A DNA stretch of 64,000 nucleotides from Ypsolopha sequella (lineage: Eukaryota; Arthropoda; Insecta; Lepidoptera; Ypsolophidae), in contig OW203987.1 in the NCBI GenBank assembly GCA_934047225.1, positions 2,135,501-2,199,500 on the forward strand, given 5' to 3'. Shown one piece after another: positions 29,796-40,742 of the stretch. Below the pieces are notes generated by a model. That model did no database searches and was not told the origin of the DNA. It was given only the letters and a program-made list of their open reading frames with translations. The position numbers were made by a program, and so were the translations under genes. The stretch's first letter is position 1. Every line of letters starts with the position of its first letter.

Positions 29796-31163
29796 TCACC
29801 TCCTGGTGAGGGGGCGCGTCTCGCGCCGAAGTCCTCCGTTCCGACGGAGGGGAGTTTTGCCCGACAGCATGCCTTCCCTGGACCGAGGGGGAAGGAGTTC
29901 TCCCTGACACACCTCTCCCGTTGTCCAAGGGAGGGGAGTTCTCCCTGAAGCACCCCCGCCCGTGTGGCTCCGTCGCTGCGGGACCGGTGAAGCCGCTTCA
30001 GATCTGTTGGCACACAACAATAAATGGTGAGGCCCATCACACATACTGCAACGTCGTGGCTCGGGACAATCACGCTCGAAGTGATTGCCCAAGCCCAAAC
30101 ACAGGCCCTTACGCTTCACCATGCGTCGCCGCTCGGTGACGTGCAGGTTTCGCCACTGCTGACATCTCAGCAGGTCATGCCCCGTATGGCCACACTGCAA
30201 ACAGGTCGATGACCTCTCGACCACGGCGACCGCCGCCAAACGCGCCATACCGCGTCCCCGCGACTGCTGCGGTTGTCTGGGCTCCCCACGCCCCGATGAG
30301 CCAGCAGACGAAAATGATTGCGCCCCAGATGGCGCCAAGTCTGGCTGTGATGTTTCTGCTACCCTAGCTTCATATTCAAGAAACCTTAATAAGTCCGTAA
30401 ATTTTGGCACAGTGCTGCCATCTTTTTCTGCGGACTCCCGCTCAAAACGTGACCTCACATCATTAGGCAACCTACCTAAAATAATGTGAACAAGTAAGAA
30501 CGACCACTCGTCCACCGGTTAACCTAATGTTTTAAGGGCATTACACGCCACAGTGACCGGGGTCAGCAACTGCAACCTTAGTTGAGCCCGGTCGGTTACC
30601 CTAGGTAACGACAGTATCTGAGCCGCATGCGCATCAGCCATTAAGCGCATGTTCTGATACCTATCATTTAGTAGGCCCCACGCTAACCCTAGCGACCTGG
30701 CCTCGCCCTCTCCAATGTTGACATCAAATATGCCATCTTTTGCCCAATCTATCCTAGACTCTACTAATGAAGTAAACATATTATTCCTATATGAAACCCA
30801 TTCTTGAATTTTCTCATTGAAATGAGTGAGTTGAAGCGTCGGCAACCTACCCGTCACTCCATCTATCGGTCGAGGTGAGCTAACAACCGGGCCGCTCGAT
30901 TGCCGCTTCCTGATCATGGAGGCCGCCTCCGTTACATCATCATAAATTCCCATTATCTGGGCCAAATCCGTAACATACCCGTCTTAAGGTTTATCCCTTT
31001 CCTCTAGTGCTGCCACAGCCGCTCCTGCATCAGCCAGCCGCTGATGCATCCGCTCGGCTCTCTTCAGGATTGCAATGTCGCGATCCGATCGAGATAGCAA
31101 TCCTTGGACGCTTGTAAACCAGCGGAGCTCCTTCGCCAACGCAGTCTTATAAGACTTGGACAT
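29796..31163 (-). pseudogene. gag: BEL-3 Gag (two in-frame stops)
   Basis: All three readable segments share one frame starting at ATG 31163 (MSKSYKTALAKELRWF). The N-terminus is helical. A stop sits at 30984, then the DUF1759-like core follows (RLPTLQLTHFNEKIQEWVSY, LLNDRYQNMRLMADAHA). A second stop lies at 30519, followed by LVHIILGRLPNDVRSRF, LLRFLEYEAR and zinc knuckles CLQCGHTGHDLLRC and CSMCDGPHHLLLC. Only the two stops interrupt the frame in this region. No LTR is recognised upstream of the ATG. Confidence 0.85.
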
Positions 31164-31312
31164 CTCGCCGCAATGAACCGGGAAGTTTATAAATAAAAAC
31201 AATGGATTTCAAATAAAAGACTATTTTATTATGTGCAAATTTTTAGTTTTTAAAGAGATCAATTCAATATATCAATGAGATCAATCAACTATCCCTAAAA
31301 GAGACCTAAAAT

Positions 31313-32615
31313 CTATTCAAAATAATTTTTTTCACTATCAGCAGGTAAAAAGTATTCTTTTGGCTGAACGATTTTTTGTGTTATCTCAATCTTTTTTTCA
31401 ATTAAGTTTTCAGCGTCTGTATCTTGATATTTTTTTTTGGGATGACAAATTTTAATAACGGTGTTTTTACAGTTTTCAAAAACTGTGTCGTGTAAAAGCT
31501 ATCCCCTTCTTCATTATTAATATCTTCGATAAATCCTATGTAGTATTTCCATGATCCTCTTTGGTAGTATCTTACAAGAACACTGTCTTTGAAACATAGC
31601 CTCCAAAGTTCAGTTTGTTGCTGTGATGTCACTTCCCACTCGATAATTGGAATATCAGAGTTTTATATATTCTCGTGAACTGAAATGCGATATTCATCCT
31701 CAGAAGAATCATGCAAAGAGTATTCTTCGTCAATACTAGTCTCATATGTTGTTTTAGGATTTTTATTTTTTATCTTTTTATCTGCGAGTTTCCTTTTCTT
31801 CGCTTTTGAATGAACTTTTTTTACTTCTTTGCTATTGAATGGGCCATATATTCTCAGATCGAAATAGCGCTTATTTTCTTCCATGTTCTGTATATCTGAG
31901 AGTACTGTTACCGTCTTTGCAGCCGCAAAAGTTTTCTGTTTCTTCACTGCTGTTTGTTTCAGTAAGTTTGTAGATTTCACATCGAAACAGTCACAGAAAC
32001 CCGGTCGAGCCTTTTTGTAGAAACAACTCAGACTGCTATATAAAATTGAATTGTCCAAGCAAGCGTTGTTCATTATTTGGTGGAGTTTCATGGTATTGAG
32101 TACTGGAACAATATCTAATGACTCTTTGTGGATGGCATCTTCAGGAATATAGAATAGTTCTATTTTGGATTCCGACATCTGGAGAAACTCGTATGCTGTT
32201 TTAGCGTCAGGAACATCAAACTTGTATGCAACAAATTAATCTAGTTTGCGTTTAATGGCTCCACCAACACCATCGGCGGCCCCTTTTCCATGGGAGGTTT
32301 CGAAGAAGTTCCATGTTGAAAACGGAAATCCCAGTTCTTTTGTTACTTTTGAAAAGTAAAAGAAGTTCTTCTTTTGGCGGTACTGGACAGTAGGACCATC
32401 TGAATAAAAGTGAATTCCGTTCACCTCTGGAAGTTTCTGTCTAATTAATTTTAATACGGGTAAGAGATGAGCCCAAATGGCATCAGGCCCGTGCTCGTTG
32501 CTTGGGGAAATCGATGCAAAGCTTTTGTCCCCTTTAGCGGTGTACAAAATTCCAGTATGGAGAGTTATCTGTTGTCTTGATGCGCCGAAGTGCATTGCTT
32601 GAATTTCTGTGGCAA
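31313..32615 (-). pseudogene. C-terminal part of an unnamed DDE-like transposase gene, split by Jockey
   Basis: The minus frame from about 32600 reads IQAMHFGASRQQITLHTGIL, PDAIWAHLLPVLKLIRQKLP, GIHFYSDGPTVQYRQKKNF, then STWNFFETSHGKGAADGVGG. After an in-frame stop at 32236 it continues FVAYKFDVPDAKTAYEF and FYIPEDAIHKESL. A second stop near 31663 and a frameshift in an A-run near 31430 follow, before the end (SEKNYFE) at 31313. D in YSDG and E in FFE are 33 positions apart, and an earlier D lies in the 40743-40797 piece, so a DDE-type RNase H fold is plausible. I recall the family as an unannotated multi-copy protein in many invertebrates but cannot name it. Confidence 0.6.
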
Positions 32616-32854
32616 TTTTTTTTTTTTTTTTTTTGAATTGATCTTTTTTGCTGTCGGCCTTTTGGCCTTTTCAGCTTTACCTTGAAGAGGGGGACAGAGA
32701 GTACCCAACCTCTATAAAAGTTTATTTATTTATTTGTTTTTAAAGGTCCTTTAAAAGTCTATTTAAAGAGTCTGAGAGAGTCTTTTTTTAAAAGTCTATG
32801 AGTCTATTGTTTTTATTTGTTTATTCGTGTGCCCCGAGGGGGGGTGCGGACGAA

Positions 32855-33425
32855 CTAAGGTGGCTGTGATACGTGGATAGGTGAAAAACGACCAGGCACG
32901 TACTTGTACCGTGTGTCGTTACGTCTTAGGAATAGTTTTCGCCTGCGTAAGGCGCTCGGCGTCATAGGGGAGATAGAATAGCGATTTGCGCTACGTCGTA
33001 GCGGTAATTGGCTATGGCGTAGCGCGCTAGGTGTCGTAGTGATAGTCGTAGCCGTCGGTGAACCGGCTGTTTGATTACCTTTCCGCCGCCTTCTGCGGGG
33101 GCGGTATAGGTATAGAGGGGAAGTGGGGTTTGTTGTGTCACTGTTATCAGTCGGCTGTGGGTCTGAAATCTTTTTAGTTATTTCGTCGTCGGAGTCGATT
33201 ATAACATGTCTCGGTCGTCTACGTCCTTGTTTGGCATTCACGAATACCTTATAGTCAGAGGCTTGTCTAATAAGCGGGTTGGTATGGTGTGCGGATAAGT
33301 CGAAATATCGCATGGATATTTGCTTCATGAATTGTCTAACTGTAGGTACTTTGAGGTCCTTATGGAGATTATAATTACGTACGTACCAGGGTGCGCCGGT
33401 AGCTCTACGTAGGAATTTATTCTTA
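32855..33425 (-). pseudogene. Jockey ORF2, C-terminal part
   Basis: From 33425 the frame reads NKFLRRATGAPWYVRNYNLH, then KVPTVRQFMKQISMRYFDLS and HHTNPLIRQASDYKV. This is the characteristic C-terminal block of Jockey ORF2 proteins (LQ.IQNKFLR.AT.APW.VRN). Arginine-rich repeats (YRPRRRRRKGN, ALRRRKLFLRRNDTR) follow to the stop at 32855. It directly continues the 36124-38664 part across the TIR element. Confidence 0.85.
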
Positions 33426-33775
33426 GTGGAGCGCCTGGAGCGTCAAAATCATAGAAACCTCAGACTTCCGTTACAGTGGATGAAAAAAAAAAAAAAAATT
33501 GGAATGTTTAGCTAATAACATAAATAAAAAAGTTTACCTATTGAAAATTTGTGCTTTTGATTTTAAAATAAAAAAAATGGATAATTATAATAATTCAAAT
33601 AGTATGAGGCATATTATTCTGTAAAATGATGTTGTATATGAAAATTAAGTTGAGGTATATTTTTATATATGCATAATAAGTGGGTAAATGTAGTAATTCA
33701 AGGAAAATCGAAAAAAAAGGTAACATTTAAAATAAAATTTTTGTTTATTAAGGCATTTTACATTATTGATCTATA

Positions 33776-34207
33776 TCAAATATTCTCTTCCACTTCAGAC
33801 ATTTTAATGGTAGGTAAAGTATTAAGGCAGCTATTTCCGTTACACTGTAAACATGCTACACTACAATATAAACCACTCTTCCGACATCCACAAGCAGCTC
33901 CACACCCCTTTTTGCAATTGCAAAATAACATTTGCAGTAGATTATCCGGTGCTGGTAATTGGTTCATGGTTATTGGGATGAACATGTTATTGAGATACTT
34001 CCACCCCCAATCTCCAATATTTATGTCGTTTCCTAACCATATCTGGGTTTTCAGGTACACTCTTTTCAGGTGTTCAATTGCGGCATCAGTTGTAGGTGGT
34101 AATGATGACAGAATAACACTTGTATTTTTGGTTGTAGCTTTAATGAAAAAATTGTATCTCAATGTATTCAAGTCTTTGATTTTTGCCGGAGCTCCATATA
34201 AAGCCAA
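33776..34207 (-). pseudogene. orphan TIR-element protein, C-terminal part with cysteine cluster
   Basis: The frame reads ALYGAPAKIKDLNTLRYNFF, SLPPTTDAAIEHLKRVYLK, QIWLGNDINIGDWGWKYLNN, then FCNCKKGCGAACGCRKSGLY and CSVACLQCNGNSCLN. The last block has 10 cysteines in about 35 residues (C-x-C-x3-C-x3-C-x-C pattern), recalling CXC/tesmin-like zinc-binding folds. From memory this C-terminus closes a large unannotated protein repeated in many arthropod genomes. The function is unknown. Being bounded by TIRs argues that it is a transposon gene. Confidence 0.55.
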
Positions 34208-34251
34208 AATACATGCTACACCTGCTTGAAATATATTACTGAAGTCTTCAT

Positions 34252-35432
34252 TTATGTTTTTAAATATTTAATATGCAAAGGTGATAGAAATGATCTTGGT
34301 CGTACAGCAGATATTATAGCATGCGCGATAGATTTACATTTTTTTTCATAAGCAGGAATTGTGTCTACCTTATTTTTTTTATTTTTTATAATTATTTCTG
34401 ACAATAAAAACTTTAAAGATTGCGGAATTGTCTCATCAATATCTTCAAGCATTTTGTCACTTGCTGTGTAATTTTCATTATCGTAAACTTGAGCTCTTAT
34501 GTCCCTTCTAATAATTTCGCTGGCCACTTTTAATATGTGAAATTCCTCTTCTTTTTTATTATTGTGTTTTTGATTGTACCAATTTTCTGTTAATATATCG
34601 TGGTTAATATTTTTAAAACATATGATGGTATTAAATCCAAATTTAGGCGAAATGACAATGTCATCGTGATAGCGGTCTACAAGTCGTTTTTTAATAGTCT
34701 TTTCATCCGGGATATGATCTGTAGTTATAACATTTTTTAACTCTTGCATGGTGAATTGGCAGTCGTAATTCTTTTCTATGTATTTATATATTTGCTCCAT
34801 TGCAGTATCGATCATCACAATTCTCGGACTAATTTTCTTTTCAACGTTAATCAGGTGCATAGAATTTTTAATCGAATTATAACAATCTACATGATATTTT
34901 GCTTCGAGTGCCTGTAAATCTGTTATGCTAGCAATTCTTTTATGGATTTCGCGATAATAGTCATTTTTCTGTACGGCTATAAAATTCAGAATGGAGTCAC
35001 TCAAAGTTGCAGTATTGATGTGTGAAATTTGTCTTCGCCGATGTTTATTCAATTTTGCTTCTTTTGCTTTATCAGCTTCTTGGCCACAAAAGATATAATT
35101 TGTTTCCCAATCAAAGTTCAATACATCAGTACTACTTCGAAGCTTTTTTTTCGGAGGTGAACATGAAGTTTCATTTTGCTCCTTCTTCTTATAATCAATT
35201 TTTTATTAATATATTTTTGACGACAACTTGTATGAGCATAAACGAATTCAGTTTGCAGGTGAGGTAACAATCCATCCTGTCGTTCGCTCGATGCAGCTCT
35301 CAAAGTGGTTATTCCTCTGCTTATTTTTATAATTTCACCTAAATCTGAGTTCATTTCGGATGATGAACCTAATTTTTCATATAGTATGCAACTATGCTCA
35401 TCAGCCATGATACTGGTACATGGTTCATGCAT
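34252..35432 (-). pseudogene. orphan TIR-element protein, N-terminal part with zinc-binding cysteines
   Basis: From ATG 35432 the frame gives MHEPCTSIMADEHSC, LGEIIKISRGITTLRAASSE and FVYAHTSCRQKYIN. After a frameshift in an A8 run near 35145 it continues NFDWETNYIFCGQEADKAKE, DLQALEAKYHVDCYNSIK, and a helical region ending AIISAVRPRSFLSPLHIKYL. C...HTSC and C-G...YHVDC look like paired zinc-binding modules. The stop at 34252 lies 45 bases before the C-terminal part, although related proteins, as I recall them, have a long middle region here. The deletion probably removed the catalytic core. Confidence 0.5.
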
Positions 35433-36123
35433 TTTTTTTAAACTGTAATAAAAAAAGTAACAAAATTGATTGCGTTTTATTCATTTTTATAATTTTTTAT
35501 ATAACTTTAATTTACATTCAATCATTTGCTAATTATTCAATTCTTTATCTACTAATTCATTGCAGTTTTTAAATCAAATTACATTTTACACGAAAAAATG
35601 AAAAGTCTTGAGCAGAAGTTCAACAGCAAAAAATAATCTCCAATAAAACTGCCGTTATTAACATATAGCAAATTTTCAAATCACACAATTTTCACTTTTA
35701 AATACACAACATATACAGGACACGTGTCATTTATAACTAAACTATCCAGAAAACGTCCGTTTAGTTGTACGTTACAGCTGCTGTCCCTTCAACCTTCCCT
35801 CTCTTCTTCTCGTTCACTTCTCGGTCACCTGTCCAAGGTCTCTACGACCCTTCATAAACATAGGTATCTCTAAAAGATGATATTCTATACCTATTCGAGA
35901 CAAATTCTACGTGTACATAAAAAAAAATGCTATCTGAAATTAAATTATATGCTGGAATATTAATTTTTCATCTTTTTTCAATTAAAAAGTGAAAAAATTG
36001 AAAGCACAAAAAAATTTTTGGTAAACTTTGCAAGATATAGTATAAGAAAGAAAATGCCACCTCAACCAAAAAAATTCATTCACTGTAGCAATTTTCCGAG
36101 GTCAAAACCCCCAGGCGCTCCAC

Positions 36124-38664
36124 TATCTGTAATACTTGTAGTTTCTTAGTGTGAGTTTTTGCGGAGTGTGCAAATACTACACTAGCATAAGTGAAGATGG
36201 GACGGACGCAGGTCAGATATAATCTGAGTTTACTGCGTAATGAAAGTTTACTTTTTGATGTTATTAGTGGAGAGAGTCTACTTAGTATAAATTTGGCTTT
36301 GTTTCTCACAATGTCTATGTGAGGGCCGAAGGATAGTCGGCTGTCTAGATTGACACCGAGGTATTTGACTTGGGTCGACCAGGGAATGGTCCGGCCGAAT
36401 AGTGTTATGTTGGGTTTGGGTTTGTTCCACTCCTGGCGCGGAGTGAAACGAGAAAAGTAAATGGCCGCACTTTTATCGGGATTTAGTTCTATGCGCCATT
36501 TTTTGAACCAGTCTCCCAGCTGTGTGGCGGCCACTTGTAGTCGTTTGAAAGTGACTTCCGCTTTTCTGTTTTTACAGTAGAGAGCTGTGTCATCAGCGAA
36601 GAGGGCGAGTTGAACGTGTTGTGGGCGTGGCATATCACTTGTAAAAAGTGAGAAGAGGAGGGGCGAGAGTACTGATCCTTGCGGAACTCCTGAGTTTATA
36701 GGGTGTGGTTTTGAGTGTGTTCCGTCCACTCTGAATCGGAATTTTCGATTTTTAAGGAAGTCTTTGATGATTAGTACTATTCTGTCGGGGAGTTTCATGC
36801 TGTATAGCTTGAAAATGAGTCCGTTGTGCCAAACTTTATCAAAAGCTTTGGCTACGTCAAAGAATAAGGCACCCGTGTGTTTTGATTTTTTGTGTCTAAA
36901 ACCATCCATTATATATTCGATTATTCTGTGCACTTGCTGTATACAAGAATGCCCAGATCGGAAGCCGAATTGTTCGTTCGGTATTAGGTTATTTTCGGAT
37001 GCTAGATTTTTAAGTCTGGTATTTAATATACGTTCGTATATTTTACCAAGTGACTTTAGAAGACTGATAGGGCGGTAGCTGGATGGGACTGAGCGTTCTT
37101 TACCCGGCTTGTGAATGCCTATGACGTCAGCCTCTTTCCATGAATCGGGGAACATACAGAATTCTATCGCTGAATTCATGATAGAAACTAGTATGACTAG
37201 GAGGGGGTAAGATAGGTTTTTTAAAACTCGGTTTGTAATACCGTCAGATCTTGGGGATTTTTTGGGGTTTAGATTTTTAATAATCTGAGAAACCTCTTTA
37301 ACGGTGACTGGGTCTAACTTGTCAGTTGGTGGGCGGGAGGCTCTGTTATTGACTTCGTTATCAACGAAGTCGATGTGCGACTGGTCTGTCATTTCTAGGG
37401 ACGGGGAACATTGTTTTTCGAGGCTGTCGGCCAGGCACTCGGCCTTGTCGGCGTCCTCGAATGCTATTGTCTTGTCGGATCGTGTGAGGGCTGGAATGTC
37501 GATAACTGTGTCGGCTTTCATGGAGCGTGCTAGCTTCCAGTAGGCTTGGTGATGAGGTGATAAATCAGAAAGTAATTTGTCCCATTCCTGGGATTTGTAC
37601 TCTCTGACTCGCTCTTTCACTTGCCTCTGGAGGGAGCGAAGTTTGACTCTATTTTCCTGAGAGGGGAAGAAATCGTGCGCGCGGGTGGCAGCATGTTTTT
37701 CTCTTATTAGGTCCTGAATGTCGCTCGGGAGTCGGTATTTTTTGTCATCAGTTCCGTCTATCTGTTTAGAGCAGTTACTTAGGGTAGTTTGTAAGTAGTT
37801 GGTGAATTTATTTATAGCTAAATCCACGTCTTGCCGGGTGGTCATTTCTGTAGGTATTTCTGTCAGTTCGTTTGGTAAGGGATCATTTTTAAGGGAGTTG
37901 TGAAGTTTGGTCCAATCTGTCTTAGTAGTTTTAGCTGGGGGTATTGAAATCGGCATACCCAGCTCTGCGGTCACTGGTCTATGATCCGAGTCGAGTTCGT
38001 GGTGAACTTGTATGCTCTTAAGGGGGAGACAGACGTTCTTAAGGAGCATGATGTCGAGAATATCACCTTCATTGTCTGGGAGGTTTTTTGGGAAGTGTGT
38101 GGGGGTCAGGGGGCCGATAGGGTCTATTGTCAGTTTGTCACATATTATATTTAATATTCGTCCGTTAGTGTTTACTATCCGGCTGTTCCAGCTCGAGTGT
38201 TTGCTATTAAAATCACCGGCTAGTATGATTGAGTCACTCATATTTAGAAGAGTAGTAATGTCGGATTCCTCCATTCTCCTTTGCAATTCAGCACTACCCT
38301 GTCTCTGGTAGCAGGAGGCTAAGGTAATTGAAGGGTGTCCAGTCATAGCAATTTGACATATGCTAGCTTCAAGATTTATGAGGGGGGGGGGGGTGTCTAT
38401 AGGCGAAATATGCAGGCACCTACGATAATATATGGCTGTGCCGCCTAAGGCGGCGTTTTGCCTATCTTGTCTGTGAATTTTGTAACCATTTATGTTTGGG
38501 TTACGGTCTTTTGTCTTAAGGAATGTCTCTTGTACGAGAAAAATGTCAATTTGGTGGTCAGTAAGGAATTTACCTATTAGGTCTCTTTGTTTTTTCAGTC
38601 CGTCGGCATTAAAGAATGCCAACTTTAAAGAACGGGGTTTTGTTCTACCGGGTGTATTATACAT
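36124..38664 (-). pseudogene. Jockey ORF2, endonuclease and reverse transcriptase part
   Basis: ATG at 38664 (MYNTPGRTKPRSLKLAFFNA) overlaps the ORF1 stop by 8 bases (ATGTATAA), the coupling seen in Jockey elements. Endonuclease motifs are FLVQETFLK, ILAGDFNSKHSSWNS and ELDSDHRPVTAEL. RT motifs are KSPRSDGITNRVLKNL, YRPISLLKSLGKIYERIL, ALFFDVAKAFDKVWHNGL, GVPQGSVLSPLLFSLFTSDM and LALFADDTALYC. The frame is intact up to the TIR insertion at 36123 and continues at 33425. This copy is inactivated by the insertion rather than by point decay. Confidence 0.9.
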
Positions 38665-40183
38665 TGCGAGTATTAGGGTAAGTTGCGATAACGGAACGTA
38701 ATTGACCAATCATACGTCCGTGTTCTTGATATGCGCGCATCACATTTGCAATATCGCCTGCTGCGGCATAATGGTCAATTTTATTTAAGAAATCGTTGAT
38801 TTCGTCAGGATTTATTTCCGCTAGTGTATTTAGCAGAGATGAAAGAAAGTCGGGCTGTGGGGCGCGCGTCAGTCGAGAGGCGACCGGGCTAGGTTTCTCT
38901 AGTAACGGCATTGTCATGAGAGGCAAGGGACGCGGTGCGGGGCGCGGCGCGTGCCCCGCGAGGGGGGTATTTACATGGCGCGGCGTCTCGCCGGCCGGTT
39001 GTCGCGTGCCCGCGGCCGCCGGTCGCGGCGCCTGGGATTGGCTTGCGGCGGGGGGTGAGGCGGTGGCGGCGGGGAGTGGGGGGAAATCTTGGCAGCTGTT
39101 TGCCCAGTTTAGTGGTTTAAACCAAGCGTTTTGTTTTGAGTTCGATACTCCTTGTTGTGGCTGAGCCTGCGGTTTAGCAGGGACTTGAGGGGCGCGCCCT
39201 TGTGAGGTTTGTTTCACTTTTGGGCGGAAGGGGCAGCCACCGTATGAAGCTGTGTGCCCAAGTTTGTTGCAGTTTACGCAACCTGGTGGGTCAACACAAT
39301 CTGCCTGGTTTTTGGGGCGGGGGGATTGACTGTAGTGGTGGTTTCCTAGACACTTAACGCATCTAGGATTCCGGTGACAATTTCGGCCAGAGTGTCCGTA
39401 AAGTTGACAATTGTGACATTGAAGGGGGCTATTCTTTTTGTTTGGTTGCTCTATTTTTATACCATTTATTTGGCATACGTCAGCAATGTTAAAGACTTTC
39501 TTGCCCTCGGGAGAGAGCTCGAGGACAATTAGTACTAAATCGTACGGGAGTTTTGTTTTCCCGTTATACATGCGATGTGCTTCAATAACGGGAAGCGACT
39601 TGTTTGTTTTGAGGTCATTTTCAATGTCCTCGATCGGGAGTTCTTTTGGGATACCCCGGATCACTACCCTGAGGCGCCTGTCCTCGGGGAGTGTCCACTG
39701 GTGATATTGAATTTTGGGTACCTGCGCGTCCAAGTATTTGGTCAGAGCGCGGTGGTCATTTGATGTGGGAACTTGGACAAGAATACCGTCTTTGGTATTT
39801 TTTGCCTTAGTGAACTGTATTTTCCTGTCCGACATGGCATTGACAATCCTTGTCCAGGAATTTTTGTCTGCTATGCAGAGCTGAGGAGGCGATTTCTCGG
39901 CCTTTTTGAAACCGGAGACTGGAGTTCCGGTGCGAGTGCGAGTGAGAGGAGAGAGGGGGGCAAGCGGGGCGGAGAGGGAAGCTTTTGGGGCGACCGTTAA
40001 CGGCGTGGGAGAGCACGCCGTTTTAACGGTTTTATTTGCGCGGGAACGCTTGACCTTTGGCCCTTTGCGCTTTTTCCCTGGTCTTGGGGATCCGTCCTCA
40101 GATGATGAGGAGGATTGATCGCCTTCGTTGTTGCTCTCAGTGAGCCCATTGAAGGAATTGTTTTTGTCAGTAAAGGTTTCCAT
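38657..40183 (-). CDS. Jockey ORF1 (Gag-like RNA-binding protein)
   Basis: The frame is intact from ATG 40183 (METFTDKNNSFNGLTESNNE) and open further upstream without an ATG. A basic acid-flanked N-terminus leads to an RRM/PRE_C2HC-like region (RLRVVIRGIPKELPIEDIEN, IEAHRMYNGK). Three zinc knuckles follow: CHNCQLYGHSGRNC, CVKCLGNHHYSQSP and CVNCNKLGHTASYGGC. A Pro/Ala/Gln-rich tail ends the protein. ORF1 proteins package element RNA. The GC content of this gene is far above the window average. It ends at 38657, eight bases inside ORF2. Confidence 0.9.
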   Translation of the reverse strand: METFTDKNNSFNGLTESNNEGDQSSSSSEDGSPRPGKKRKGPKVKRSRANKTVKTACSPTPLTVAPKASLSAPLAPLSPLTRTRTGTPVSGFKKAEKSPPQLCIADKNSWTRIVNAMSDRKIQFTKAKNTKDGILVQVPTSNDHRALTKYLDAQVPKIQYHQWTLPEDRRLRVVIRGIPKELPIEDIENDLKTNKSLPVIEAHRMYNGKTKLPYDLVLIVLELSPEGKKVFNIADVCQINGIKIEQPNKKNSPLQCHNCQLYGHSGRNCHRNPRCVKCLGNHHYSQSPRPKNQADCVDPPGCVNCNKLGHTASYGGCPFRPKVKQTSQGRAPQVPAKPQAQPQQGVSNSKQNAWFKPLNWANSCQDFPPLPAATASPPAASQSQAPRPAAAGTRQPAGETPRHVNTPLAGHAPRPAPRPLPLMTMPLLEKPSPVASRLTRAPQPDFLSSLLNTLAEINPDEINDFLNKIDHYAAAGDIANVMRAYQEHGRMIGQLRSVIATYPNTRNV

Positions 40184-40742
40184 GTTGATGTCTTGGGGAG
40201 TCTGTTGTTCCAGAGGAATCAACGTCGGTGAGTGAGTAGTATGAGCAGTAGTATCTGCCGGCGAGGCCGGTGATAGCAGGGTGAGTGACACAAAGTGTGA
40301 CACATCATCCGGGTATTTGTTTTTTACGCCCTTCGTCGTAATTGTCCGTCATCATGTCACTTGGGGGGAAGAGGATAACACTGGGGGGGGGCCCTCTCCC
40401 TACCTAGGGTAGGGAGGCGAGTGTCACTACGTAAACAATCACTAGCCCACCTTAGCGCAATCCACACTCCGTACCTAGTTTCCACAACGACACTTTGTCC
40501 TGTATTTTAAACACTGTACACTAACACTAACACTGTAGTCCTTTAAAAGTCATTTTGAAAAGTTCTTTTTTTTAAAAGTTCATAGATGGCAGTCTAAGGG
40601 CGACTACCATCCGTTTTGGTTTTGGCGCGCGAATGCGCTAGCGCCGCAGGGCGGCTGGTTTGGCGGTTAAGCGAGCAATTTGAGTGACACGACTTGTGCC
40701 GGCGATGACTCGATGCAGACTCCTTTTGATCCATCACTTACC
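40184..40742 (-). other. Jockey 5' UTR and internal promoter region
   Basis: This 0.56 kb lies between the target duplication and ORF1. It includes a G9 run near 40384 and a GC-rich block (CGCTAGCGCCGCAGGGCGG) near 40640. It should contain the internal promoter expected for Jockey elements. No gene is seen. Confidence 0.55.

Larger units (their letters stand above)
4657..31202 (-). mobile_element. BEL-3: old BEL/Pao LTR retrotransposon, outermost host of the left nest
   Basis: Pieces of one minus-strand BEL/Pao element lie in the expected order from right to left: gag (31163-29796), A17-type protease (29372-29018), pre-integrase linker (28881-28613), integrase core (27029-26838, continuing at 6193-6152), integrase end plus DUF5641 (5566-5123) and a 3' LTR ending at 5122. 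Reverse transcriptase and RNase H are missing, so it suffered an internal deletion as well as three insertions. No 5' LTR is recognisable near 31.2 kb. The left limit at 4657 is a guess. Many stops and frameshifts mark it as the oldest layer. Confidence 0.75.
33426..36123. mobile_element. 2.7-kb terminal-inverted-repeat DNA transposon of unassigned type, inside Jockey ORF2
   Basis: The ends are inverted repeats: plus strand 33426 GTGGAGCGCCTGGAGCGTCA and, read on the minus strand from 36123, GTGGAGCGCCTGGGGGTTTT. There are 13 perfect bases, then diverged pairing that includes TTACAGTGGATG against CTACAGTGAATG about 50 bases in. TA flanks both ends (33424-33425 and 36124-36125), a possible 2-bp target duplication. 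Jockey ORF2 is continuous on the two sides. The element carries the N-terminal and C-terminal parts of one orphan protein on the minus strand with nothing between them, so it looks like an internal-deletion derivative. Confidence 0.75.
32616..40742 (-). mobile_element. Jockey-type non-LTR retrotransposon, itself split by a TIR element
   Basis: On the minus strand the order is a 5' UTR (40742-40184), ORF1 (40183-38657), ORF2 (38664-36124, resuming at 33425 to 32855), a 3' UTR and poly(A) (19 T on the plus strand at 32616-32634). The flanking direct repeats TTCTGTGGCAATTT (left, 32605-32618) and TTCTGTGGCTAATTT (right, 40744-40758) are the target duplication with one indel. It interrupts the DDE-like gene, whose frame resumes on each side. 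Own length is about 5.4 kb. Confidence 0.88.

Noticed and set aside
33669..34229. 186-codon plus-strand frame
   Set aside because: Antisense of the cysteine-cluster protein, which has the recognisable motifs.
38796..39164. 122-codon plus-strand frame over Jockey ORF1
   Set aside because: A GC-rich antisense shadow of an intact Gag-like gene.
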